From Erysipelotrichaceae bacterium (GTDB lineage Bacteria > Bacillota_I > Bacilli_A > Erysipelotrichales > Erysipelotrichaceae), in contig JAFZQL010000151.1 in the NCBI GenBank assembly GCA_017620435.1, positions 1-5,716 of the forward strand: DNA of 5,716 nt, in the 5' to 3' direction. The notes under the pieces are model-generated. The model ran no database searches, was not told the origin of the DNA, and saw only the letters and a program-made list of their open reading frames with translations. Shown piece after piece: positions 1 through 5,224 of the stretch; position 1 is the first letter of the stretch; each line of letters starts with the position of its first letter. The position numbers and the translations under genes were made by a program.

Positions 1-24
1 GATTGAATCAGAAATCTCTGTTCC

Positions 25-519
25 TTAATCCGATATTTTTATGTAGACTTTGTCTTTATTCTTTGCTGTGCAGCTTGATAATGTTTTATATCCATGATTC
101 AGATAGAAATCTTCCGCCGTATCCGTAGTCAATATGAATGATCTGATACCCTGCCTGATAAACTCATCTTCTACAAGCTTCAGAAGCTGCGAACCATGCC
201 CCAGGTTCCGGTATTCCTTTGCGATCCAGAACTCCCTGATAAAACCGCGGGTCTCTTCAAAAAACCAGCTGGTGAACTGTATGGGCTGATACATGATAAA
301 GCCCATAACGCTTCCGTCTTCAGCTGTCCTGATAACTGCGGCAACTCCTTCATCTTCATTCATTTCCTGGAACAGTCCGTCCCAGTCTTTGACAGTGATC
401 TCAAGTTCAGAGAAGTATTTCTTGAACGCTTCTTCAAAAAGAGGATCCGTGAAATCCGTGATAAATGTATCTTTGCATACGAATGATCGTTCGTCAGCCG
501 TTATCATTTCACAAACCAT
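25..519 (-). CDS. GNAT-family N-acetyltransferase, third gene of the toxin-antitoxin operon
   Basis: A 164-residue protein that probably transfers an acetyl group from acetyl-CoA to an unidentified amine in the cytoplasm. Seen: the GNAT core lies at about residues 60-147. It includes the strand GFIMYQPI (73-80), the acetyl-CoA-binding motif A with REFWIAKEYRNLGHGSQLL (95-113; RNLGHG is the pyrophosphate loop), and the late motif FYLNHGYK (138-145) common to the fold. Length is normal for a single-domain GNAT, and the N-terminal 55 residues are not recognised. The ATG lies 2 bases after the toxin stop. The nearest purine-rich stretch (GGGAGAAGAAG, 530-540) is a little distant, so translation is probably coupled to the toxin. 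An in-frame ATG at 505-507 is a less likely start. It could be a stress-resistance cargo enzyme, a modifier acting with the toxin pair, or a third toxin-like component. The family call is firm; substrate and role are unknown. Confidence 0.85.
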   Translation of the reverse strand: MVCEMITADERSFVCKDTFITDFTDPLFEEAFKKYFSELEITVKDWDGLFQEMNEDEGVAAVIRTAEDGSVMGFIMYQPIQFTSWFFEETRGFIREFWIAKEYRNLGHGSQLLKLVEDEFIRQGIRSFILTTDTAEDFYLNHGYKTLSSCTAKNKDKVYIKISD

Positions 520-521
520 GG

Positions 522-899
522 CTATTTGACTTCTTCTCCCATGGAGGAAAGTGTTACCTTCTTGTATGCATTCGACTTGTCATCCGGATGAGGCTCCAGT
601 CCGATGATCGTGATGTCCTTCTTTTTCGGACCGTAGACCCAGAAGATCCTTCCTGCCTTTGGCGTATTGTTTTCAAGATAGGACTCAAAGACTTTCATGC
701 CATATCTGGCAGTCAAAGAAGATATCTCATGGGAATTGAGACCGGGATGTCTCGGATCATTCTGCAGAAGAGCCATAGTCTTTCCCATCTGCTTATACAG
801 TTTTATCTCGTTTTTCTTTGCAGAACCGTTTTGAACCTTTATTGAAAGAGAATTCCATAACTCTTCCATCTCGGGAATACCTAAATGAATCTCAAACAT
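522..899 (-). CDS. RelE/ParE-superfamily-like toxin of a type II toxin-antitoxin pair
   Basis: A 125-residue basic protein, probably the toxin partner of the gene just upstream. Seen: a helical N-terminal half with many Lys residues (about 20-45), then NDPRHPGLNSHEI (47-59), which resembles the 'DPR..GL..H.L' segment of RelE/ParE proteins. The C-terminal beta-rich part holds RIFWVYGP (84-91), ITIIGLEPHPDDK (96-108) and Y112. The Arg-rich strand followed by an I-x-I-x-G strand and an HPDD-type turn fits the RelE fold. RelE-type toxins usually cleave mRNA on the ribosome and ParE-type toxins inhibit gyrase; the sequence alone does not decide which applies. The ATG is 3 bases past the antitoxin stop, and a GAGG ribosome binding site (908-911) lies 8 bases upstream inside the antitoxin's last codons. 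It is longer than a typical RelE (about 85-100 residues). Identification rests on motif pattern and gene context, not on a search. Confidence 0.7.
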   Translation of the reverse strand: MFEIHLGIPEMEELWNSLSIKVQNGSAKKNEIKLYKQMGKTMALLQNDPRHPGLNSHEISSLTARYGMKVFESYLENNTPKAGRIFWVYGPKKKDITIIGLEPHPDDKSNAYKKVTLSSMGEEVK

Positions 900-902
900 T
901 CC

Positions 903-1154
903 CTAATCCTCAAATTCGGAAAGATCCAGCTTTCCGGATACCTTATTGTTCTTCATGTTTTCGACAGCCTGATCCATCATCGACAAGGTGTTTGCGGATA
1001 CACTGAAAGGCTTCACCAGTTCCCTTGGTTCAAGAAGAATTCTTCCGTCTTCCAGTTCGGAAACATGGAAATAGTCAAAGACCGCATTTCGCAATGTGAT
1101 CCTTTTTTTGGAATCAAGTTTTGCATCATATTCTCTGACAGATATTTCAGTCAT
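903..1154 (-). CDS. AbrB/MazE-like antitoxin
   Basis: An 83-residue acidic protein, probably a DNA-binding antitoxin that neutralises the following toxin and represses the operon. Seen: residues 8-45 (EYDAKLDSKKRITLRN ... GRILLEPREL) match the SpoVT/AbrB swapped-hairpin pattern, namely 'x-K-x-D-x-K-x-R-I-T-(I/L)' followed by a strand ending in I-L-x-P-(R/K). The region from about 52 to 83 (helix, then KVSGKLDLSEFED) is polar and acidic. It resembles the disordered toxin-wrapping tail of RelB/Phd/MazE antitoxins. The start is well supported: AAGGAGGA (1161-1168) lies 6 bases upstream of the ATG. The gene is first in its operon, directly behind a good promoter that overlaps two palindromes. The fold family is inferred from sequence pattern. 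A different small antitoxin family remains possible. Confidence 0.7.
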   Translation of the reverse strand: MTEISVREYDAKLDSKKRITLRNAVFDYFHVSELEDGRILLEPRELVKPFSVSANTLSMMDQAVENMKNNKVSGKLDLSEFED

Positions 1155-1160
1155 ATCGCT

Positions 1161-1168
1161 TCCTCCTT
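1161..1168 (-). promoter_or_regulatory. Strong Shine-Dalgarno of the antitoxin gene
   Basis: AAGGAGGA on the minus strand with a 6-base spacer to the ATG at 1152-1154. This is close to the ideal site and stronger than the sites of the two downstream genes. That fits the usual need for an antitoxin to be made in excess over its toxin. Confidence 0.85.
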
Positions 1169-1189
1169 AATAAATGGGATAATACTATT

Positions 1190-1203
1190 GTGGGATATCC
1201 CAC
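1190..1203. promoter_or_regulatory. 14-bp perfect palindrome at the operon start point, likely operator
   Basis: GTGGGATATCCCAC is a perfect inverted repeat lying over the predicted transcription start of the toxin-antitoxin operon. The half-site TGGGATA (1191-1197) recurs as a direct repeat at 1175-1181, 16 bases away. A bound antitoxin or antitoxin-toxin complex would block RNA polymerase here. That the antitoxin is the binder is inference from position. Confidence 0.6.
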
Positions 1204-1207
1204 CTAT

Positions 1208-1236
1208 ATTGTATACAAAACAAAAAAACATTTCAA
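1208..1236 (-). promoter_or_regulatory. Promoter of the antitoxin-toxin-GNAT operon
   Basis: On the minus strand a -35 box TTGAAA (1231-1236; 5 of 6 to TTGACA) and a -10 box TACAAT (1208-1213; 5 of 6 to TATAAT) are separated by exactly 17 bases. This predicts transcription starting near 1201 and a leader of about 47 bases before the antitoxin ATG. The -10 and the start point lie within or beside two palindromes, as expected for an autoregulated toxin-antitoxin promoter. A second -10-like TATTAT (1179-1184) has no acceptable -35 box. Confidence 0.7.
1209..1218. promoter_or_regulatory. 10-bp perfect palindrome overlapping the -10 box
   Basis: TTGTATACAA is a perfect inverted repeat whose left part lies in the -10 box (1208-1213). 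Its centre is 17 bp from the centre of the 14-bp palindrome at 1190-1203, but the two words differ. It may be a second operator, or simply an AT-rich promoter element that happens to be symmetric. Confidence 0.35.
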
Positions 1237-1262
1237 CTTTCTTCTCTCCTCCTATGATAAAT

Positions 1263-1293
1263 AAAAAAGAATCTATTCACTTGAAATAGATCC
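1263..1293 (-). terminator. Weak intrinsic terminator-like hairpin upstream of the toxin-antitoxin promoter
   Basis: In the minus-strand RNA, arms at 1285-1293 and 1269-1277 pair over 9 positions (ATCTATT with AATAGAT, plus one G-U and one outer G-C pair) around a 7-base loop. A run of six U follows (1268-1263). The T-run is good, but the stem is AU-rich, so efficiency may be low. It would separate the toxin-antitoxin promoter from transcription arriving from the phosphate genes. Confidence 0.45.
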
Positions 1294-1441
1294 TTGATTG
1301 GCTCTGGTGCCATAGGGGGGATTAAAACTAACTTTTCACCCTTTTTAGCCTGTTTTACACGATTCAAAAAGAAGAATCGCTTGTTCAACCTCATAATAAC
1401 ATAAATGTATGTATTTGCAATATCTCAGTAATACTCTTTAT

Positions 1442-1470
1442 ATGTCCCAATAGGCGTTCGTAAATGTCCC
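1442..1470. repeat. Direct repeat of GGGACAT words, possible insertion-sequence end remnant
   Basis: ATGTCCC occurs at 1442-1448 and 1464-1470 on the plus strand (GGGACAT on minus), 22 bases apart, and the related ATGTCC occurs at 1525-1530. Repeated GGGACA-type words close to the termini are known from IS21-family elements. No istA/istB fragment, terminal dinucleotide pair or target duplication can be identified here, so the assignment is tentative. Confidence 0.25.
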
Positions 1471-1491
1471 TACAAAATATTTTCGAACGCC
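1453..1491. repeat. Long imperfect inverted repeat (GGCGTTCG ... CGAACGCC)
   Basis: The outer arms GGCGTTCG (1453-1460) and CGAACGCC (1484-1491) are perfectly complementary. After one mismatch, AAAT (1462-1465) pairs with ATTT (1479-1482). The stem is therefore about 12 bp with one internal mismatch, around a loop of about 13 bases. Neither side carries a T-run, so an intrinsic terminator is not supported. The loop side contains one GGGACAT word. Confidence 0.6.
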
Positions 1492-1545
1492 CCCTAAGGG
1501 TCCTTACAGGTTATAGTCGAACCTATGTCCTGCTTTATTTTCATA

Positions 1546-1800
1546 CTAACGATAAGTTTCTTTCTGGTCTTTCTTGAACAGATAAAATATACCTAACAGA
1601 AAACCTCCAAAAATAGCCGGATAACCTACAAAACTGATCAGCCATTCTGTACGATTGACAGAGATATATCTTTCGAATATCAGCCAGAGGATGTATCCGA
1701 CAATTGCGTAATTGATGGTATTGAAGATCAGGAAAAACCTCTGCTTCTGTTTTCTTGTCATGTGTGATTTACTGATGCTTTTCCAAAGAATAGATGCCAT
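1546..1800 (-). CDS. Small two-TM membrane protein of unknown function, coupled to the phosphate transporter
   Basis: I do not recognise the family. The 84-residue product has a basic N-terminus (K11 to R21, rich in Lys and Arg), a hydrophobic segment at about 22-42 (FFLIFNTINYAIVGYILWLI), a short loop with charged residues (43-52), a second hydrophobic segment at about 53-75, and a basic tail (KKDQKETYR). By the positive-inside rule both ends face the cytoplasm, giving a helical hairpin. There is no signal-peptidase site or catalytic motif. The start is well supported: AGGAGG (1806-1811) lies 5 bases upstream of the ATG and overlaps the stop codon of the transporter gene. The 9-base gap implies co-transcription and probably coupled translation. 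A role as transporter subunit or modulator is inference from context only. Confidence 0.75.
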   Translation of the reverse strand: MASILWKSISKSHMTRKQKQRFFLIFNTINYAIVGYILWLIFERYISVNRTEWLISFVGYPAIFGGFLLGIFYLFKKDQKETYR

Positions 1801-1809
1801 TTGTCCCTC

Positions 1810-3489
1810 CTAATGAGATAACTCGTAATTCTTGTCATTGATGTTGATCAGGTGATCTCCGATCCTTTCAGCATCGGAAGCCAGCTTGAGATACTGTGCT
1901 CCGACATTGGCGCTGCATATTCCGGCATTCAGCCGCTCGATGTGCTTGTCAGCCATTGATTTTGTCAGTTTATCGATCTGTTCCTCTATCGCTTTCGCTT
2001 TCAGGAATTCCACTCTATTGCCTGTGTTATAGATATCGATCGTGACTTCATACAGTTCATTGATCAGACTCTGCAGTTCATTGATCTCATTGACCGCATT
2101 CTTCGAAAAGGTTTCATTGTAGTCTTTAAGATTGATGGCGTATTCTATGATATTCTCGCTGTAATCACCTATACGTTCAAAATCAGAGATCGCTCTGTAG
2201 GTCGATGTCAGATAGAGATAGTCCTTTCTGCTGATATGTTTCGATCCGGTCAGTCTTACAACGATATCCACAAGATTTTTGTTCAGGAAATTCAGTTCCT
2301 TCTCGTTGTCCTTGAATTGTTCGTGGTCCTTGTAATCTTGGGTCAGGATGATGTGCATAGCGATATTGAAGTTGTCGATCGCGATCTTGGCCATATTGAT
2401 GATTTCTTTCTTTAACTGATGCACGGCAACGGAAGGAGTTGAAAGCATGTTCTCATCGAGATAGTAGAATCTTTCCGAAGCGGACTGGTTGCCATTATCC
2501 GGGATAATCCTCTTCACAAGATCGACGAGCTTTTCTGTCAAAGGCAGAACGATAAGCACGGAAGCGATATTGAAGAAAGTGTGAAACATCGCCAGCTGAA
2601 CATGAGGCACGCCGGGGAACATCCTTTCAAACAGGATGCCGAACGACTGAGTATTGCGGCTGATTCCCTTCAGCGTTTGATCGGCAATCAGCAGCAGTAT
2701 TACCCCTCCGGCATTGAAGATCAGCTGGATCAGAGAAGTCCTCTTGGCATTCTCGGAACTTTTCATCGCTGCGATCGCGCCGGTAACACAGGTCCCGATG
2801 TTAGCTCCCAGTGTAAGATAGATGCCCTGCTCCAGAGAAATCAATCCGGATGCGACCATCGTGATCGCGATCGAAGTCATCGCTGAAGAAGACTGGATCG
2901 CTGCCGTGATCAATGCTCCGGAGATGACCAGGATCAGTACATTGCTGATATCGGCAAGGAACAGTTTCAGTTCCTCTAGCCCCGCAAAAGCATCCATCGC
3001 ATCGGACATCATGTTTAGTCCGATAAACAGAATGCCGAAACCAGAGATGATATCTCCTATCCTCTTGGTGCTGTCTTTCTTTGTCAACATGTTTATCAAA
3101 ACACCGATACCAGCAAGAGAAGAAAACAGAACCGTTACATCAAACACCTCGCTGTCTGCCAGACCAAGCGACACGATCTGTCCGGTGATCGTCGTACCGA
3201 TCTCACCGCCGAAGATCAGCGTAGCAGCCTGATAAAGCGAGATGATCCCCGCATTGACAAAACCAATCGTCATGACCGTGGTAGCGCTGGAACTCTGGAC
3301 AATCAGTGTCGCCAGTGCTCCTATCGCAACACCAATCAGTTTATTATTTGATACTTTGGAAAACATCTTTTTCAGCTTGTCTGAGCTGGCCGCTTCCAGA
3401 TTCCTGCTGATGATCTCGCAGGAAATCAGAAAGACGCCGACACCGGCAATCATCTGCAGAAGATGTGAAAAAACCTCTTTTGTACTCAT
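1810..3489 (-). CDS. Na+/phosphate cotransporter with C-terminal PhoU domain (NptA/YjbB type)
   Basis: A 559-residue inner-membrane protein predicted to move inorganic phosphate with sodium. Seen: two Na/Pi-cotransporter repeats, each with the family signature, QSSSATT (65-71) followed by GGEIGTT (94-100), and QSSSAMTS (199-206) followed by GANIGTCVTG (228-237). Hydrophobic helices run through about residue 320. The soluble tail (about 350-559) is a PhoU-like helical domain with its paired acidic signatures DFERIGDYSENI (436-447) and DAERIGDHLINI (539-550). Length and layout match bacterial YjbB-like proteins, in which the PhoU part is thought to restrain or sense transport. Homologues can work in import or export, and direction is not visible here. 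The start ATG has AGGGAGA (3499-3505) 9 bases upstream. The gene lies 76 bases after the kinase gene, behind a PhoP-box-like repeat, so control by phosphate limitation is likely. Confidence 0.92.
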   Translation of the reverse strand: MSTKEVFSHLLQMIAGVGVFLISCEIISRNLEAASSDKLKKMFSKVSNNKLIGVAIGALATLIVQSSSATTVMTIGFVNAGIISLYQAATLIFGGEIGTTITGQIVSLGLADSEVFDVTVLFSSLAGIGVLINMLTKKDSTKRIGDIISGFGILFIGLNMMSDAMDAFAGLEELKLFLADISNVLILVISGALITAAIQSSSAMTSIAITMVASGLISLEQGIYLTLGANIGTCVTGAIAAMKSSENAKRTSLIQLIFNAGGVILLLIADQTLKGISRNTQSFGILFERMFPGVPHVQLAMFHTFFNIASVLIVLPLTEKLVDLVKRIIPDNGNQSASERFYYLDENMLSTPSVAVHQLKKEIINMAKIAIDNFNIAMHIILTQDYKDHEQFKDNEKELNFLNKNLVDIVVRLTGSKHISRKDYLYLTSTYRAISDFERIGDYSENIIEYAINLKDYNETFSKNAVNEINELQSLINELYEVTIDIYNTGNRVEFLKAKAIEEQIDKLTKSMADKHIERLNAGICSANVGAQYLKLASDAERIGDHLININDKNYELSH

Positions 3490-3516
3490 ATGCTCAAATC
3501 TCCCTGTTTAAGCATA
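3489..3516 (-). promoter_or_regulatory. Hairpin presenting the transporter Shine-Dalgarno in its loop
   Basis: In the minus-strand RNA, TATGCTTAAA (3516-3507) pairs with TTTGAGCATA (3498-3489) over 10 positions, with one G-U. The 8-base loop CAGGGAGA (3506-3499) is the ribosome binding site. The 3' arm runs into the A of the start codon. The structure may tune translation. As DNA the same inverted repeat could instead be a protein site. Function is inference. Confidence 0.45.
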
Positions 3517-3547
3517 GAAAAGAGGTTTCAAGACAATATCATCGTTC

Positions 3548-3564
3548 TGTAAAGATTATGTAAA
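3548..3564 (-). promoter_or_regulatory. PhoP-box-like direct repeat upstream of the phosphate transporter
   Basis: On the minus strand TTTACA (3564-3559), five bases, then TTTACA (3553-3548) form a direct repeat with an 11-bp period. The known B. subtilis PhoP box is made of TT(A/T/C)ACA-type hexamers spaced by about 5 bases, so both units match. The site sits 58 bases upstream of the transporter ATG and just behind the sensor kinase stop. A clear -10 box is not visible: GATATT (3535-3540) would lie 18 bases from the distal TTTACA, and TATGCT (3511-3516) is very near the ribosome binding site. A poor core promoter is compatible with dependence on an activator. Confidence 0.6.
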
Positions 3565-3565
3565 A

Positions 3566-5224
3566 TCAGACTTTATCGAATGTTACGGTAAATTCGCTTC
3601 CTTCACCCAGAACCGATCTCACATCGACCGTCGCATCGTTCAGAATGCAGGCATGTTTGACGATCGACAGACCAAGACCGGTCCCTCCGATCTGACGGGA
3701 ACGGCTCTTGTCGACACGATAGAAACGTTCGAAGATCCTTTCAATGTCTTCTTCAGGGATCCCCTGGCCGGTGTCTTTCACTCTCAGATATACCCAGTCG
3801 TTTTCTTCGTATAAATCGACATAGACTTTCCCATGATCCTTGTTGTATTTGACGGCATTGTCGCAGAGATTGTAGATGATCATTTCCAGTAGTTCCCTGT
3901 TTCCGTAGATTTTCGTTTCAGAACCGTTGTAGATGATCTCCACGTCATTTCTGATGCTGCCCTTGTAGTTTTCAATGATGTCTCTGCACATCCTGTCCAG
4001 ATCGATCATTTCCTTTGATATGGTCAAATCGTTATCATCCAGACGGGACAGACGGATGATATCCGAAACCAGCTGCATCATCCTCTGTGTTTCAGAATAA
4101 ATGCGGTCATAGACCTCGTTCCTGTCTTTCTCGCTCACCATCTGATTCCTTAGCAGTTCCGTATATCCTGAGATCGTCTGCAGAGGGGTTTTCAGTTCAT
4201 GGGAAACGTTCCCGGCGAATTCCCTGCGCATCTTCTCATTCGCTTCCTTGTAGGATTCATCAAACAGCAACAGCACAAAACCAAGGACTTTTCCATCGAT
4301 CTCAACCGGGCTGATTTCAGATTCATAGTTCTTCCCATCGATCGTGACCTTCTTTGAACTGTGATGCTTCATACCTGCATCATTCAGCAAGACATCAAAC
4401 TCTTCGTGTTTTTCAACAAGATCAATGCTTCTTCCCAGCATTTTCTCATCGATCCCGAGTATCTCGGAAGCTGCCTTATTGATATCAATAATTTCCTTGT
4501 CCCGATTCAGCAATACAAGGCCTTCATTCATGTTCCCGGTGATCGTATCGAATTCCTGTCTCCTTCTTTCCAGCATCTCACGGTCGTGATCGATCATTTC
4601 CTGCTGAACGGAGATCTTTCGGATGATAGGTTTCAGTTCCTTGTAGCTTGCGTTTTCATCGGGATGGTCCATATCCAGCAGATTCAGAGGTTCTACGATC
4701 CTTCTTGTGAGTCTTGAAGCAATGAAGAAAGAAATGATGATCATAAGCAGGATGATCAGAAGCAAAGGCTGCGATACGATCGTGAATACATGAAAGATCG
4801 ATGAATATGTCTCGGAAAGTCTGATGATCCTACCGTCATCAAGTCTGACAGCGGTATAGACCAGTTTCTCTGTCAAGGTGGCAGACTGTCTGCTGCTGCT
4901 GCCGAAACCTTCGCTGATCGCCTGTATGACCTCTTCCCTGTCCAGGTGATTATCCATGACGCTGATATCGTTTCCGCTGTTGTCAAACAGGACCGTTCCG
5001 TCTCTGTCGATCAGCGTCAGTCTGTAACTGGTTTTGTCAAGCCCGTCTATGAATTCGATCCCATCTTTTTCGATTCCATACGCGATGATCCTTGTTTCCG
5101 CTTTCAGGACATCAAGCTGAGACGAAACAAAAGTCTTATACATTTCATCAATAACAAAAACAGCCGTTGCCGTCAGCACGACGATCGCCACCAGAAGAAT
5201 GCTTCGGAATATCTTATTGGCCAT
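3566..5224 (-). CDS. phoR: Sensor histidine kinase, PhoR type
   Basis: A 552-residue membrane sensor that autophosphorylates on His and passes phosphate to the regulator encoded just upstream. Seen, numbered from the ATG at 5222-5224: TM1 at about 5-26; an extracellular domain at about 27-145; TM2 at about 148-170; a short HAMP-like linker with RIVEPLN (175-181) as in clostridial PhoR-like kinases; a PAS domain at about 223-323; HisKA with phosphoacceptor H342 in VSHELKTP; and a HATPase domain with N-box NLCDNAVKYN (452-461), G1 box DTGQG (484-488), F box IFERFYR and G2 box GGTGLGLS (513-520). All key catalytic residues are present. The ATG is preferred over a TTG at 5228-5230 because GAAGGAAG (5231-5238) lies 6 bases before the ATG but abuts the TTG. 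Start and regulator stop overlap by 11 bases. The PhoR name rests on layout and the adjacent phosphate transporter. Another OmpR-partner kinase is possible. Confidence 0.85.
   Translation of the reverse strand: MANKIFRSILLVAIVVLTATAVFVIDEMYKTFVSSQLDVLKAETRIIAYGIEKDGIEFIDGLDKTSYRLTLIDRDGTVLFDNSGNDISVMDNHLDREEVIQAISEGFGSSSRQSATLTEKLVYTAVRLDDGRIIRLSETYSSIFHVFTIVSQPLLLIILLMIIISFFIASRLTRRIVEPLNLLDMDHPDENASYKELKPIIRKISVQQEMIDHDREMLERRRQEFDTITGNMNEGLVLLNRDKEIIDINKAASEILGIDEKMLGRSIDLVEKHEEFDVLLNDAGMKHHSSKKVTIDGKNYESEISPVEIDGKVLGFVLLLFDESYKEANEKMRREFAGNVSHELKTPLQTISGYTELLRNQMVSEKDRNEVYDRIYSETQRMMQLVSDIIRLSRLDDNDLTISKEMIDLDRMCRDIIENYKGSIRNDVEIIYNGSETKIYGNRELLEMIIYNLCDNAVKYNKDHGKVYVDLYEENDWVYLRVKDTGQGIPEEDIERIFERFYRVDKSRSRQIGGTGLGLSIVKHACILNDATVDVRSVLGEGSEFTVTFDKV

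Larger units (their letters stand above)
1237..1545. other. Gene-poor intergenic stretch with hairpins and short repeats
   Basis: About 300 bases with no convincing gene. Besides the terminator-like hairpin, it holds a 6-bp stem CGATTC/GAATCG (1360-1365 with 1374-1379), a 4-bp stem TGGC/GCCA (1299-1302 with 1309-1312), a long imperfect hairpin (1453-1491), a near-palindrome TAAGG-GT-CCTTA (1495-1506) and a 5-bp stem AGGTT/AACCT (1508-1512 with 1520-1524). Minus-strand GGGACAT words occur at 1442-1448 and 1464-1470, with a shorter GGACAT at 1525-1530. No clear intrinsic terminator lies directly behind the 84-residue gene. The density of small repeats suggests a decayed mobile-element end, but no transposase fragment is recognisable. 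Confidence 0.5.

Noticed and set aside
1..24. A terminator or further gene after the acetyltransferase
   Set aside because: Only 24 bases remain before the window edge and they show no hairpin or T-run.
885..1289. A 134-codon plus-strand open frame across the antitoxin gene and its promoter
   Set aside because: It is antisense to the antitoxin, has no ribosome binding site or recognisable domain, and crosses the operator region. It is a shadow frame.
1233..1394. A 53-codon minus-strand open frame (begins MRLNKRFFFLNRVKQ) in the gene-poor stretch
   Set aside because: It has no ribosome binding site before its ATG, runs through the terminator-like hairpin, ends inside the toxin-antitoxin -35 box and matches nothing I recognise. 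It is probably chance or a decayed remnant.
1453..1491. The long hairpin as intrinsic terminator of the phosphate operon
   Set aside because: Neither strand has a T-run after the stem, so it does not meet the pattern of a Rho-independent terminator.
2822..3232. Plus-strand open frames of 90-136 codons antisense to the phosphate transporter
   Set aside because: They lie wholly within a well-supported minus-strand gene, and their composition mirrors the complementary codons. No independent start signals are seen.
3490..3565. A terminator after the kinase gene
   Set aside because: The only strong inverted repeat in this gap encloses the next gene's ribosome binding site and is not followed by a T-run. 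Read-through from the kinase gene remains possible.
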